A DNA stretch of 64,000 nucleotides, taken from Sutcliffiella halmapala. Its GTDB lineage: Bacteria > Bacillota > Bacilli > Bacillales > Bacillaceae_I. Of this stretch, positions 1 to 8,612 are shown one piece after another; the stretch's first letter is position 1, and each line of letters opens with the position of its first letter. The stretch spans positions 3,018,702 to 3,082,701 of the forward strand of contig NZ_KV917375.1 of assembly GCF_002019665.1 (NCBI RefSeq), in the 5' to 3' direction. The position numbers were made by a program, and so were the translations under genes. The notes beneath the pieces were generated by a model, which was not told the DNA's origin, did not search any database, and worked only from the letters and a program-made list of their open reading frames with translations.

Positions 1-338
1 TAGGAAATCCTACCGTTAATAAGATAGGAATTATAAGTAAATATGCTAACCAGTTTTTTTTCATAAAAGAGACATACCTTTCTATTGCAGTCTAGTATTC
101 TACTTTGTTAAAGGTTGTTTTCGCACATAGATTGTTAATTTTCTCTGTGCTTTATATTTCATAGTTATTCTATCCGACAAATTACTTATTAATAGTACAA
201 AAGTAACGATGTTTACGCAATAGTCTTGTCAAAAAAACTCGAAAAAACACCATTTTTCTTAGTTTAACGTAGAACACAAGTATTTACATCAGGTATTTTG
301 AATTGTTAAAAAAGTAATATTCCAGTAATAAAATTGAA
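1..338. other. Intergenic region at window edge
   Basis: This AT-rich stretch contains no open frame with a ribosome binding site on either strand. It is the space downstream of the metallopeptidase gene; the neighbouring gene on its other side is outside the window. I see no repeat or RNA element in it. Confidence 0.6.
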
Positions 339-389
339 AAAAAGAAGAGAAAAAGAGAAGCAAATAGCTTCTCTTTTTCTCTTCTTTTT
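339..389 (-). terminator. Intrinsic terminator of the metallopeptidase gene
   Basis: Perfect 22-bp inverted repeat (339-360 and 368-389) with a 7-nt loop. One arm is entirely purine, the other entirely pyrimidine. The right arm overlaps the stop codon of the metallopeptidase gene, so the hairpin begins inside the end of the reading frame. Confidence 0.85.
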
Positions 390-1980
390 ATTTATTCAGT
401 TGGCCTTTTTGACAATATGCTTTTACAAAGAATGCTGGATTTAACGGTTGACCAGTTACTTTTTCGATTTTTTTATTCCAATGAAAGGAGGCTCCTGGAG
501 CAAGGAATTCATCCCGTATAAATGCGCCTACTTGTGGTGTAAAGAACTCTTTATCAATATGATTCAAGATATATTGGTGAAGCTGGGCAGAGGTTAATTC
601 ACCAAGTAGGTAGTTTTGATAATAAACTGGGGCAAGCGTAAAATGAATTTTCGCAGCCCAATCTGGGTTTGATCGATCCTCTGGAGGATTTACAAGTTGT
701 ATTTTTTCAACCATCTCCCACCAAAATTTATTTAAATCTTGGTCTGGATTTTGATATAGTTCTCTTTCAAAGAATACAAACGTGATAATCCAACGAGCTG
801 AAATTAACATCTTTAATTGTTCGTGTTTTTCTAAATTGGGTGATAAATTGTTAAGTGTCTCCTCATCCAATTGTAGAAATCTTGAAAGCCATTCGCGGTT
901 CTCTGTCATTTTTCCAAAGAGCATCGCAATTGCTTCAGTTGTTAGGATGTGTGCGGGACTACGAAGAAGTGCTGGTAAGTCACGATTGGTGTACTTATTG
1001 TATGCGGCATGGCCAAACTCATGAAGCATCGTTCCCATCCAATAAGTATTGTCTACATTATTACATAGCACTCGGATGTCTCCTTCACGATCCATATCCA
1101 TACAAAATGCAGTTGGGTTTTTACCATCACGTGGATTTAGATCTGAAGATGCATAAAGTCCCTCAATTGGCATATCCATAGAATCAAACGTATCCGCAGT
1201 AAGTTTTTCTAAATTTTTTCCTTTGAAAAAAGAATCTAAATTTGTTTTTTCATTAGCTGGGGCTTCTTGGAAAAATGGATCTACATAATGCCAAGGACGA
1301 AGCTCTGAACTAGATACATTGTACTTTTTTGCTAAAGAAGAATCTAGTTCTCCTTTTAATTCACGAAAGGTATCGTCTGATTGCTCCACTAGCTTTGCAA
1401 AGATGGAGAAAATCTCCTCTAAATCTAACTCTTGGTTTGCAAAAGCCATCTGATAATAATTGTCGTAGCCTAAAATCTGTGCAGATTCATTTCGTTTTTT
1501 TATTAGTTCCAATAATTTGCTTGAGACAATTGCTCCTACCTCTTTACTCGCTTTCCATGCTTTTTCTCGCTCCAAATTATCAGTGCTATTTACTAAAGTG
1601 TCACGAATATCATTGGCAGATAATTTCTTCCCATCCACTTCCGGCATGTATGTATTAAACAAATAATTTAATTCGGATGACATTGTGGCAAGCTCTTCTA
1701 TCGTTTCTTTTGATAGTTGGTTTTCTTTCATTTCCGTTTCCAAAATTTCTAATTGGCGCTTTTGCTCAAACGTCAGGTTCCCTTGTTCAAGCAAGCTCTT
1801 CACTTCTTCATAACGACTAGCATCGGAGTAGTATAAACTAAATTGACTGGAGGCTTTTCCTGCTTCCTCCGCCCATTTTTTCTCTCCAGTGGTTTGTGCC
1901 ATCCATCCAGCGTAGGACGCTTTTTTTAATAATGTTTGAAATTGTTCATTTTGTTCTTTTAAAAATTGTTCAACTGCCAT
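388..1980 (-). CDS. M2/M3-like zinc metallopeptidase
   Basis: A 530-residue soluble zinc peptidase. The zinc site is seen as LHEFGHAAY (about residues 319-327), with a downstream glutamate in HILTTEAIAMLFG that suits the third ligand. The HExxH plus distant E arrangement and the all-helical character fit the gluzincin clan. The length and the spacing of the third ligand resemble bacterial angiotensin-converting-enzyme-like M2 proteins more than oligoendopeptidase F (M3). No signal peptide is visible, so it probably acts on peptides in the cytoplasm. The start ATG lies 11 nt inside the end of the upstream acetyltransferase gene, so the two are probably co-transcribed. Family is confident; the M2 versus M3 choice and the substrate are not. 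Confidence 0.85.
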   Translation of the reverse strand: MAVEQFLKEQNEQFQTLLKKASYAGWMAQTTGEKKWAEEAGKASSQFSLYYSDASRYEEVKSLLEQGNLTFEQKRQLEILETEMKENQLSKETIEELATMSSELNYLFNTYMPEVDGKKLSANDIRDTLVNSTDNLEREKAWKASKEVGAIVSSKLLELIKKRNESAQILGYDNYYQMAFANQELDLEEIFSIFAKLVEQSDDTFRELKGELDSSLAKKYNVSSSELRPWHYVDPFFQEAPANEKTNLDSFFKGKNLEKLTADTFDSMDMPIEGLYASSDLNPRDGKNPTAFCMDMDREGDIRVLCNNVDNTYWMGTMLHEFGHAAYNKYTNRDLPALLRSPAHILTTEAIAMLFGKMTENREWLSRFLQLDEETLNNLSPNLEKHEQLKMLISARWIITFVFFERELYQNPDQDLNKFWWEMVEKIQLVNPPEDRSNPDWAAKIHFTLAPVYYQNYLLGELTSAQLHQYILNHIDKEFFTPQVGAFIRDEFLAPGASFHWNKKIEKVTGQPLNPAFFVKAYCQKGQLNK

Positions 1981-2863
1981 ACATTTTCACTCCCTCTTTT
2001 ACAAGCCTTTTCATCCAAACTTGGTTTACTTTCCTCGTAAATCCCTTTTCTAGCAAGTAATGATAGATTCTTTTGTTACTTATAAGAAAAAAGGCAACTG
2101 TGCATTCATAATTGGTAATGGAAGGAGGAAATAAATGAGAAAACAGGGAATCTATTAAATTATTATTCACACTGACGTCCTCTCTTACGTAACAATGCGT
2201 GACAATAACAGATTTTAACGTCCCATCTGCATCAAATTGTCTTTTAAATAACCCATAAGCAACTGTTTTTCCTTCACTATCAATTAGTTGTAGCGCTTGT
2301 CCTTCTTTCATAGAAAACCATTGACTTTGCCAAGGGGTATCAGTCTGATACATTGAAAAAAACTGTGCATCGTGTGCTGATGTATAAATGGCTTGATAGT
2401 CTTGGCTGCCATAGAATTCAGGTACAACGTCATTTCTTAAGTGGATAACTTCATCTACCTTTTTATAGCCTTTTTGCTCATATAATTTGATGGCTCTTGT
2501 ATTCTCCGATAAAGCTTCCAACGTTGATATCTCTACGTCTGCTTCCTTATATAAATCTACAGCCTTGTCAATTAATAGTTTCCCAACCCCGATTCGTCGA
2601 TAAGCAGTCGCTACCCCAGTACCACCATTCCATGCAATATTCTTACCGTTAATTTTTTTAAGTCCACTTAAAAGAATCCCCACAGGTTTTTCTCCGTCAA
2701 ACGCAATAATAGAAAGGGAAGGGGAAAGGTTTTCTAACCCAAATCTTGCAAAAAATCGATCCACGTCCATTGACGCATCAAAATAATACCCTTCAAAGCC
2801 AGAGTTCCAAGCTATAAGTGCTTCATCTAACTTGCATTCACTTAATTTTTTGATGGTTAACAA
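1970..2863 (-). CDS. Two-domain GNAT acetyltransferase
   Basis: A GNAT-fold N-acetyltransferase, unknown substrate. The acetyl-CoA loop appears as RRIGVGKLLIDKA, followed by a typical NTRAIKLYEQKGYKK segment, in the first half. The second half (about 150 residues) looks like a degenerate second GNAT-type domain. An in-frame ATG exists at 2932 but has no ribosome binding site. I chose TTG at 2863 because GAGGGGG sits 7 nt upstream of it and homologous-looking sequence begins there (LTIKKLSE). The gene overlaps the metallopeptidase start by 11 nt. GNATs of this two-domain kind are common in Bacillus and often annotated only by fold. Confidence 0.8.
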   Translation of the reverse strand: MLTIKKLSECKLDEALIAWNSGFEGYYFDASMDVDRFFARFGLENLSPSLSIIAFDGEKPVGILLSGLKKINGKNIAWNGGTGVATAYRRIGVGKLLIDKAVDLYKEADVEISTLEALSENTRAIKLYEQKGYKKVDEVIHLRNDVVPEFYGSQDYQAIYTSAHDAQFFSMYQTDTPWQSQWFSMKEGQALQLIDSEGKTVAYGLFKRQFDADGTLKSVIVTHCYVREDVSVNNNLIDSLFSHLFPPSITNYECTVAFFLISNKRIYHYLLEKGFTRKVNQVWMKRLVKEGVKMYGS

Positions 2864-3107
2864 TATATTTCCCCCTCTAGTATAACGTTGTGTATTTATC
2901 TGATGATCTGCTAAGTTTTCAAAAATTAACATTTACTAAAATCATACACCACGACTCAACAAAACTAAAGACAGTATATTCAAAAAAATAAAATAACCGG
3001 TTTCCCTCTTCCGTTAATTTACAATTATTAGTATTTCCTTTACTATCTATTACTAAGTTAGGTACGATATCTACAAAGGGTACACCATTTAATAAGGAGG
3101 AAAAGCA

Positions 3108-4253
3108 ATGCTCGCTATTACGAATGCAACGATTTTAACTGGTCTAGGGAACATTCTAGAAAATGCAACACTCGTACTTAATAATGGAAAAATTGAAAAC
3201 CTAGGATTTTCTATCTCTATACCAAGTAACTATGAAGTGATTGATGCAACAGGGAAATACATAACCCCCGGACTAATTGATGTCCATACACATTTAGGAG
3301 TTCATGAAGAAGGTATTGGTAAAGAAGGGCATGATTTCAATGAAACGACCTCAGCCACACCGACTCATGTACGTGCGCTTGATGGTATTAATCCCAGAGA
3401 AAAAGGATTTGATTTTGCACGTAAAGCTGGTGTTACAACCGTACAGATAATGCCTGGGAGTGCTAACGTTTTAGGAGGCGAGATGGTGGTACTTAAAACG
3501 ATTCCGACTACAATTGTAGATGAGATGATTCTCCTTGAGCCATCCGGTATGAAGGCCGCTTTTGGAGAAAACCCAAAAAAAGTACATGGAAGTAAAGGGA
3601 AATTTCCGGAAACTAGAATGGGAGTTGCAGCTCTGTTCAGAGAACAATTAGTTCAAGCACAGAATTATCTAGACAAGAAGAGGAAAAATAATGAAACAGA
3701 GCGAGATTTAAAAATGGAAAACTTGGCAAAAGTATTAACAGGAAAAATGCCAATTCGTGCCCACGCACATCGTGCAGATGATATTGTTACAGTGCTCCGC
3801 CTAAGAAAAGAGTTTGACATCGATATCACAATTGAACATTGTACAGAAGGACATCTTATCGCTGACTTCTTAGCAAAACAAGAAGTTCGAGTGTCAGTCG
3901 GGCCGACTATGTCATCTCGTTCCAAAGTAGAAACAAGTAATAAAGGGTGGGAAACTCTATATTCTTTAGCAGAAGCCGGTGTAGCGTTCTCTCTTACAAC
4001 AGATCATCCTGTTGTTTCCATCGATTATTTATGGACAAGTGTCATTCATGCTGTGAAACATGGTATCACTGAAGAACTTGCACTAAAATCTGTTACCCTA
4101 CATGCAGCAAAGCATTTAGATTTGGACGATAGAATAGGGTCCTTAGAGATAGGTAAGGATGCTGATGTAACCATTTGGAGTGGTAATCCATTTGATTTAA
4201 GATCTCATGTTGAAAAAACAATAATTAATGGTACAGTTGTATATCAACAATAA
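3108..4253 (+). CDS. Amidohydrolase family protein
   Basis: A 381-residue metal-dependent hydrolase of the amidohydrolase superfamily (imidazolonepropionase-related group). The beta-1 metal motif is PGLIDVHTHLG (about residues 54-64). Further likely ligands are the histidines in IRAHAHRADD, IEHCTEGH and the aspartate of LTTDHPV. The C-terminal GSLEIGKDADVTIW is the usual composite-domain signature. It is cytoplasmic, with no signal peptide. AAGGAGGA lies just upstream of the ATG. The gene is transcribed away from the acetyltransferase/metallopeptidase pair and stands alone. Its last codons are inside a 29-bp tandem duplication (see the repeat at 4222-4279). The substrate cannot be named from sequence. 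Confidence 0.9.
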   Translation: MLAITNATILTGLGNILENATLVLNNGKIENLGFSISIPSNYEVIDATGKYITPGLIDVHTHLGVHEEGIGKEGHDFNETTSATPTHVRALDGINPREKGFDFARKAGVTTVQIMPGSANVLGGEMVVLKTIPTTIVDEMILLEPSGMKAAFGENPKKVHGSKGKFPETRMGVAALFREQLVQAQNYLDKKRKNNETERDLKMENLAKVLTGKMPIRAHAHRADDIVTVLRLRKEFDIDITIEHCTEGHLIADFLAKQEVRVSVGPTMSSRSKVETSNKGWETLYSLAEAGVAFSLTTDHPVVSIDYLWTSVIHAVKHGITEELALKSVTLHAAKHLDLDDRIGSLEIGKDADVTIWSGNPFDLRSHVEKTIINGTVVYQQ

Positions 4254-4279
4254 TTAATGGTACAGTTGTATATCAACAA
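4222..4279 (+). repeat. 29-bp perfect tandem duplication at gene 3' end
   Basis: Two perfect 29-bp copies, 4222-4250 and 4251-4279, beginning TAATTAATGGTACAG. The first copy is coding (last residues of the amidohydrolase). The second begins with the TAA stop at the junction and is untranslated. Because 29 is not a multiple of three, the second copy could never be read in the same frame. Confidence 0.95.
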
Positions 4280-4280
4280 T

Positions 4281-4334
4281 AATAAAGAAAACTGCAGTGT
4301 ATGATGTATTTTCATCACTGCAGTTTTCTTTATT
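4281..4334. terminator. Bidirectional terminator between convergent genes
   Basis: Perfect 19-bp inverted repeat, arms 4281-4299 and 4316-4334, A-rich at one outer edge and T-rich at the other. It lies between the amidohydrolase (+) and the bactofilin-like gene (-), and can serve both. Confidence 0.85.
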
Positions 4335-4358
4335 ATTGATTTTCTATAAAATACCACT

Positions 4359-5114
4359 TCAAGCTCCAACCTTTACCTGCTTCCCTACCTTTGCGTCCTT
4401 GCTAACCTCTATCGTATCAACATATTCTACTAAGGCTATTTTACAGCCTTCACCAATCACAACATGCTGCCCGATTATTTTTTCTGCCACAGTAGCTTCC
4501 ACATGTACATTTTTCCCGTTAATCTCTTTTACTTGAAGGATTCCAGTTTCTCCAGCCATTGAGAAGAGAGCCTTCAGCCAACCTAATATGCCGTTCGTTA
4601 CATTATTTTTTCTAACAACTACTGATTCGGAAAATATTTTTCTGATTTTACTATTGGAATTTCGTAACGACATCTCCACTTCTTGAGCTTGAAGAACTTC
4701 TTCTATGTAAACTACACCATCAGAAAAAAATGAATCCGTATTACATCCTGCCTCGATATCTAGTTTTCCGTGAATTTTTATACTCTCTGTGTTAACTTCT
4801 TTCTTTATCGAGCAGGCTCCTTTTACTCTAAAGCTTGATGCATAGAGCCCTCCCTTTAAATCACTGCGACCATTCACATCGAAATCATGTATAAATAGAT
4901 CTTCTTTAATACTCGCTCTTCCCCTTATAACCCCTGTTTCCGCCTTTAAATTTCCTTTTATATCGCATGCACCATTTATCTTAAAGCTCGTACACTGAAC
5001 ATCCCCATTTATTACGCCACTTCCATTAATGGAGACATTATTAAATGTTCCCCCTGAGACCGTCATACTACCATTAATCTTCAAGTCTTTTTCTAATTGT
5101 CTTGTTTCCATCAT
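4359..5114 (-). CDS. Bactofilin-like polymer-forming cytoskeletal protein
   Basis: A 251-residue protein made of repeating short beta turns of the type G-x-hydrophobic-x-G-D/N (for example VSINGSGVINGDVQC, FKINGACDIKGNL, FRVKGACSIKKEV). These are typical of bactofilins, which polymerise as beta-helical filaments without nucleotide. Two such genes (yhbE/yhbF) occur in B. subtilis, where they affect motility; only one is here. The start is uncertain: a TTG at 5165 has AGGA upstream, but the ATG-ATG at 5114 has GGTG about 5 nt upstream and gives an N-terminus without an odd hydrophobic extension, so I chose it. The gene converges on the amidohydrolase and diverges from the aminopeptidase. Confidence 0.8.
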   Translation of the reverse strand: MMETRQLEKDLKINGSMTVSGGTFNNVSINGSGVINGDVQCTSFKINGACDIKGNLKAETGVIRGRASIKEDLFIHDFDVNGRSDLKGGLYASSFRVKGACSIKKEVNTESIKIHGKLDIEAGCNTDSFFSDGVVYIEEVLQAQEVEMSLRNSNSKIRKIFSESVVVRKNNVTNGILGWLKALFSMAGETGILQVKEINGKNVHVEATVAEKIIGQHVVIGEGCKIALVEYVDTIEVSKDAKVGKQVKVGA

Positions 5115-5241
5115 CTTCACACCCATTTCAAATATAATCGCTAGTTTAGTAAGTTCCCTATTCAATTTAAATTTCCTGCTTTAAATTTTTTGTACCCTTT
5201 GTAAGTTGATAGCTATAATATAAACAAAGGAGTGAAGTTAA

Positions 5242-5994
5242 GTGATTACCATCAAGAGTGAGCGAGAAATAAAATTGATGCACGAAGCAGGAAAATTACT
5301 TGCTGCGTGTCATAAAGAACTAAGAACTAGAATAAAACCAGGGATTTCAACCATGGAAATCGATCAATTTGTCGAGAAATTCTTACTTAAACATGGAGCG
5401 ACACCTGAACAAAAAGGTTTTAAAGGATATGAATATGCTACTTGTGCCTCCATTAATGATGAAATTTGTCACGGGTTTCCACGAAATGAAGCTCTAAAGG
5501 ATGGGGACATCGTGACAATTGATTGTGTTGTCAATTTAAATGGTGCCTTAGCAGATTCTGCTTGGACTTATACAGTAGGAAAAGTTAGTAAAAAGGCTCA
5601 TGACCTTCTAAAGATAACGAAAGAAGCTCTATACATTGGGATAGAGCAAGCTGTGATTGGAAATAGAACCGGAGATATCGGCTTCGCTATCCAGGATTTT
5701 GTAGAAGGAAATGACTATTCCGTCGTTCGAGATTTTACTGGGCATGGAATTGGAAGGACGATACATGAAGAGCCGCAAATCTTTCACTTTGGCTCAAAAG
5801 GAAGAGGAATGAGACTAAAAGAAGGAATGGTTATCACTATTGAGCCAATGGTTAATATTGGTACGTGGTACTCTAGTCTCGATAATAACGGCTGGACAGC
5901 CAGAACATTGGATGGTACATTGTCCGCTCAATATGAACACACTATCGCCATTACTAAAGACGGTCCACTTATTTTAACCTCACAGGATGACTAA
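5242..5994 (+). CDS. map: Type I methionine aminopeptidase
   Basis: Removes N-terminal methionine from nascent proteins; cytoplasmic, uses two divalent metal ions. The five metal ligands can be matched: D in IDCVVNLNG, D in LADSAWTY, H in TGHGIGRTIHEEP, E in ITIEPMVNIG and E in QYEHTIAIT. The length of 250 residues is normal for the catalytic domain alone. The start is GTG with AAAGGAGTGAAG upstream. In Bacillus the essential map copy lies in the ribosomal protein cluster beside adk. This isolated copy therefore most likely corresponds to the second enzyme (MapB/YflG type). That paralog assignment is inference from context. A hairpin follows the stop codon. Confidence 0.93.
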   Translation: MITIKSEREIKLMHEAGKLLAACHKELRTRIKPGISTMEIDQFVEKFLLKHGATPEQKGFKGYEYATCASINDEICHGFPRNEALKDGDIVTIDCVVNLNGALADSAWTYTVGKVSKKAHDLLKITKEALYIGIEQAVIGNRTGDIGFAIQDFVEGNDYSVVRDFTGHGIGRTIHEEPQIFHFGSKGRGMRLKEGMVITIEPMVNIGTWYSSLDNNGWTARTLDGTLSAQYEHTIAITKDGPLILTSQDD

Positions 5995-5996
5995 CT

Positions 5997-6035
5997 AAAG
6001 AACGCGGTCATCCTGTGAGCTGAACCGCGTTCTTT
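5997..6035. terminator. Hairpin terminator between convergent genes
   Basis: Inverted repeat AAAGAACGCGGT (5997-6008) and ACCGCGTTCTTT (6024-6035) with a 15-nt loop, directly after the aminopeptidase stop codon and facing the acetyltransferase gene. Confidence 0.75.
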
Positions 6036-6076
6036 ATCCATCTTTAAGGAATAAAGTGAAAAGAGTCATCTCCTGA

Positions 6077-6631
6077 TCACGACTCTTCATTGCTGCCTAG
6101 CACTTCCCTTTTCAATATGGAAAATACATTTGCATCGTGAAAGACTCCACCTTGAAAAAGATAGCTTCTCAGCAATCCTTCGTGGGTAAATCCTACTTTC
6201 TCTAATACCCTTCTTGAACTTGCATTTTCAGGATAGACATTTGCTCCGATTCGTTGAAATTTCATAGAATCAAATCCAAAAAACACAAGTGCTTGAATGG
6301 CTTCGGTTGCATACCCTTTTCCCCAGTATGGTAGATTTATTTCATACCCGATTTCTGCACGAAGATGCTTTTCAGAAATAGCGTGAAAGCCGCATGTACC
6401 AATTAATTGATTGCTCTTTTTTTCCACGATTCCCCACCGATATAGCATCGTATAATCATCAAGAAAATCTTTCACAAATTTATCCGCTTCTAATCTAGAC
6501 TGAAATGGCTCCATACCGTAATACTTAGTCATTTCTGGGTTAGAGAAATACGTATAAATTTCCTCAGAATCTTTCATTGTTAAACTTCGTAATTGTAAAC
6601 GCTCCGTTCTTAACATTGGAACTGGTTTCAA
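6077..6631 (-). CDS. RimJ/RimL-type GNAT acetyltransferase
   Basis: A 184-residue acetyltransferase of the group that modifies ribosomal protein N-termini or small amines. It opens with the family-typical LRTERLQLRSLTMKD. The acetyl-CoA region is INLPYWGKGYATEAIQAL, and the late segment is NVYPENASSRRVLEKVGF. The start is TTG at 6631, with AGGTGA 8 nt upstream; that binding site lies over the end of the preceding small membrane protein gene. It is the last gene of a three-gene unit (6993-7508, 6643-6981, this one). The substrate is unknown. Confidence 0.85.
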   Translation of the reverse strand: MKPVPMLRTERLQLRSLTMKDSEEIYTYFSNPEMTKYYGMEPFQSRLEADKFVKDFLDDYTMLYRWGIVEKKSNQLIGTCGFHAISEKHLRAEIGYEINLPYWGKGYATEAIQALVFFGFDSMKFQRIGANVYPENASSRRVLEKVGFTHEGLLRSYLFQGGVFHDANVFSILKREVLGSNEES

Positions 6632-6642
6632 TGCAGTTCACC

Positions 6643-6981
6643 TCACCCTTCTGTCATCTCCGCCACAATATATTGGTTTGTCCACATTTTCATCATTAAA
6701 ACGAGACTTTCTTCGTCTCTCGAAAAAATAAGTGTCGAACCTATCTGGTCCGTTAACAGCCAACCATCTGTTTCAATAAGCCATAACACCTCTTTAAACC
6801 CATCCCCAGCATTCATTTTTGTCATAACGGTCTTGGTATCTTCCTTTGACGCAAGAGTAACAACTGGAGAACCAGTAATGGCAAGTTTTGCCGCACCTCG
6901 TACATTAGGATTAAAGGAAAGTAGCACTCCTGTTATAAGTACTATCCCTCCTATAATCAACAGTGTCCATTTCAACCGCAT
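6643..6981 (-). CDS. Small membrane-anchored hypothetical protein
   Basis: A 112-residue protein I do not recognise. It has one N-terminal membrane segment (WTLLIIGGIVLITGVLLSF) followed by about 85 mostly soluble residues, probably outside the cell. The longest frame starts at a GTG (6990), but that codon is part of the binding site AAGGTGAT, so the ATG at 6981 is the likely start. It lies between two acetyltransferase genes with almost no spacing and is probably co-transcribed with them. Confidence 0.65.
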   Translation of the reverse strand: MRLKWTLLIIGGIVLITGVLLSFNPNVRGAAKLAITGSPVVTLASKEDTKTVMTKMNAGDGFKEVLWLIETDGWLLTDQIGSTLIFSRDEESLVLMMKMWTNQYIVAEMTEG

Positions 6982-6992
6982 CCGCATCACCT

Positions 6993-7508
6993 TTACATAT
7001 TTATTTTTCTACCCAAGATCACTAAATCCCTCTTTATTCCTTCCAATTCTGCCACCTGAGGTAAGTAACCCCATTTTTCGAAGCCGAATTTTTGGAACAA
7101 TCGAAGGCTTGGTACATTATGTGCAAAGATAAATCCTAATAGATTTTCAATATGAAGAGACGGGCAAGCCTCTAATGATTTACCTAACAGATATGCCCCT
7201 AATCCGTTCCCTCTTGTGCTTTCATGGAGATAAATACTAATTTCTGCAGTAGCCTCATAAGCTGGACGACCATAAAATGATTGAAAACTTAACCAAGCAC
7301 ATACTGTCCGTGTTTCTGCTTCTTCCACCACCCATAATGGTCTTCTTTCCTCATTATGTTCATGGAACCAAGCAAGCTTGTCCTCAACTGTTACAAACTG
7401 AGTGTCTGCCGTAACCATTCTACTTTGAACAGTGGAGTTATAAATCGAAACAATAGCTGGCAAGTCATCTAAACCCGCAGAGCGAATTATTAAATTTGAG
7501 TTATTCAT
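6993..7508 (-). CDS. Phosphinothricin-type GNAT acetyltransferase
   Basis: A 171-residue GNAT closest to the phosphinothricin / methionine-sulfoximine acetyltransferase group: an IIRSAGLDDLPAIVSIYN opening, YEATAEISIYLHESTRGNGLG for the acetyl-CoA site, and HNVPSLRLFQKFGFEKWG near the end. Members detoxify glutamine-analogue inhibitors or acetylate free amino acids; the substrate here is unproven. AAAGGTGA precedes the ATG. It is the first gene of a unit with the small membrane protein and the RimJ-like gene. Confidence 0.8.
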   Translation of the reverse strand: MNNSNLIIRSAGLDDLPAIVSIYNSTVQSRMVTADTQFVTVEDKLAWFHEHNEERRPLWVVEEAETRTVCAWLSFQSFYGRPAYEATAEISIYLHESTRGNGLGAYLLGKSLEACPSLHIENLLGFIFAHNVPSLRLFQKFGFEKWGYLPQVAELEGIKRDLVILGRKINM

Positions 7509-7910
7509 GCTGATTCACCTTTCTAGTATTCTATGCTTTTATCCTTGTATTAGTATATTATTTTTTAGGAAAATGGAATAGAATATTTTTTAAAATATTT
7601 TCAAAAAGTTAACAGAATACACACCTACTATGAAAGCAAATATGGCCGTTACAGGAATCAAACGAAGAAAAGCGGTTGAGGAATACAGAGGTCTATATAA
7701 AAAGAAAATAGTTTGCATTTATTTGTTTAACCTAGAGGAGAAAAGTGGCAGATTAATTCTTAAATGAATGAAGAGCATTCTCCTCAATAATAAACTCTGA
7801 TTGTAATGGATAACAGATTAATAAAATGATACTAAACACAAAAGTATAGTGTGTTATCTTCTGTCTTTTAAAATTGGCTACTATACTATTTCATATGGAT
7901 TAACAACTAC

Positions 7911-8006
7911 TTATTCATTATTCTCACTTTTTAAACTCTCTGCCTTAGCACATTCTACCCCTACACATACCGTGAACCAAAAGGCTATGAGATAGATAAT
8001 TTTCAT
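7911..8006 (-). CDS. Putative 31-aa secreted peptide
   Basis: A tiny ORF encoding 31 residues. It begins MKIIYLIAFWFTVCVGV, a short charged start followed by a hydrophobic core. It continues ECAKAESLKSENNE, where AKA-ES looks like a signal-peptidase cleavage site. AAGGAGGA lies 7 nt upstream of the ATG, the strongest translation signal in this gene-poor kilobase. The form (short pre-peptide, hydrophobic N-terminus, polar tail) resembles exported signalling pre-peptides such as the Phr family, but no rap-like gene is adjacent. A second small frame ends 34 nt upstream of the ATG. Function unknown; existence is supported only by the signals described. Confidence 0.5.
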   Translation of the reverse strand: MKIIYLIAFWFTVCVGVECAKAESLKSENNE

Positions 8007-8439
8007 CGAAAGTCCTCCTTGTTTTACTGTTAAGGTATCTTAATTATTCTTTATGCAGTCTTTAGCAAATACATTCGTTAATTGTTGCGCTACTATCGGC
8101 TCCTCCTCCATTGCTATAGAGTCTCTTTCTATTATTTTGACAGGACAAGGAAGAACCCTGCTTATTGACAGGAAACGTCATCTTGTCATCACCACTTTCA
8201 ATTTATTTAGTATTATCTTATAGCATATTTCAAAATTTTTATAGCTTTATTTTTACACTTTTCCGAAAATTAAAACATTATCTCGTCTTATGGTTTTTAA
8301 CTAGCTCAAACTAATTATTTAAGCGAAAATTGTAGACTCTTGCTTAAAGAAGCGCGTTTCGGGATACCAATAAGAGCGCTCCTTGACCTCTTTCTTTTCC
8401 CTCTGATTTGGGCAATTCAGAGGTCATGCTTTTCCTTTC

Positions 8440-8550
8440 TTACAAAATCCACATGCCCTGACGCCTAGAAGGCTCCCAAGACCGCCCACGATTGCTGCCA
8501 CCTAGCACAGAAATTTACAGGGCGTTAAAAGGGGTCACCTTGTAGTAGCT
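8440..8550 (-). repeat. Dispersed intergenic repeat, degenerate copy R1
   Basis: On the minus strand this reads GGTGACCCCTTTTAACGCCC followed by TGTAAATTTC. It aligns with the plus-strand copy at 23454-23545 (GGTGACCCCTTTGAATACCC, then TGATGATTTC), and both continue into a diverged GC-richer segment. It is part of the repeat family described at 28871. Confidence 0.6.
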
Positions 8551-8563
8551 GGATTGACCAAAC

Positions 8564-8600
8564 AAAAAAGCAGTGGATTCACAAAAGGAATCTCACTGCT
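8564..8600 (-). terminator. Intrinsic terminator of the LysM-CAP gene
   Basis: Inverted repeat with arms at 8569-8580 and 8588-8600 (AGCAGTG...CACTGCT, extended by GATTC/GAATC), followed on the minus strand by a run of T. Confidence 0.8.
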
Positions 8601-8612
8601 CGTCGTCATTCA

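Larger units (their letters stand above)
7509..8563. other. Gene-poor region with small ORFs and repeat
   Basis: About 1 kb without a conventional gene. It holds a 31-aa ORF with a strong ribosome binding site (7911-8006, minus), an open frame just upstream of it that ends at 8040, a 45-codon plus-strand ORF without a binding site (7630-7767), and a degenerate copy of a dispersed intergenic repeat (8440-8550). The rest shows nothing I can assign. Confidence 0.6.

Noticed and set aside
6077-7508. Antibiotic-resistance cassette from the two acetyltransferases flanking a membrane protein
   Set aside because: GNAT family membership alone does not show drug acetylation, and no mobile element or composition change surrounds them.
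7630-7767. 45-codon plus-strand ORF MKANMAVTGI...
   Set aside because: No ribosome binding site and no recognisable family; left as part of the gene-poor region.
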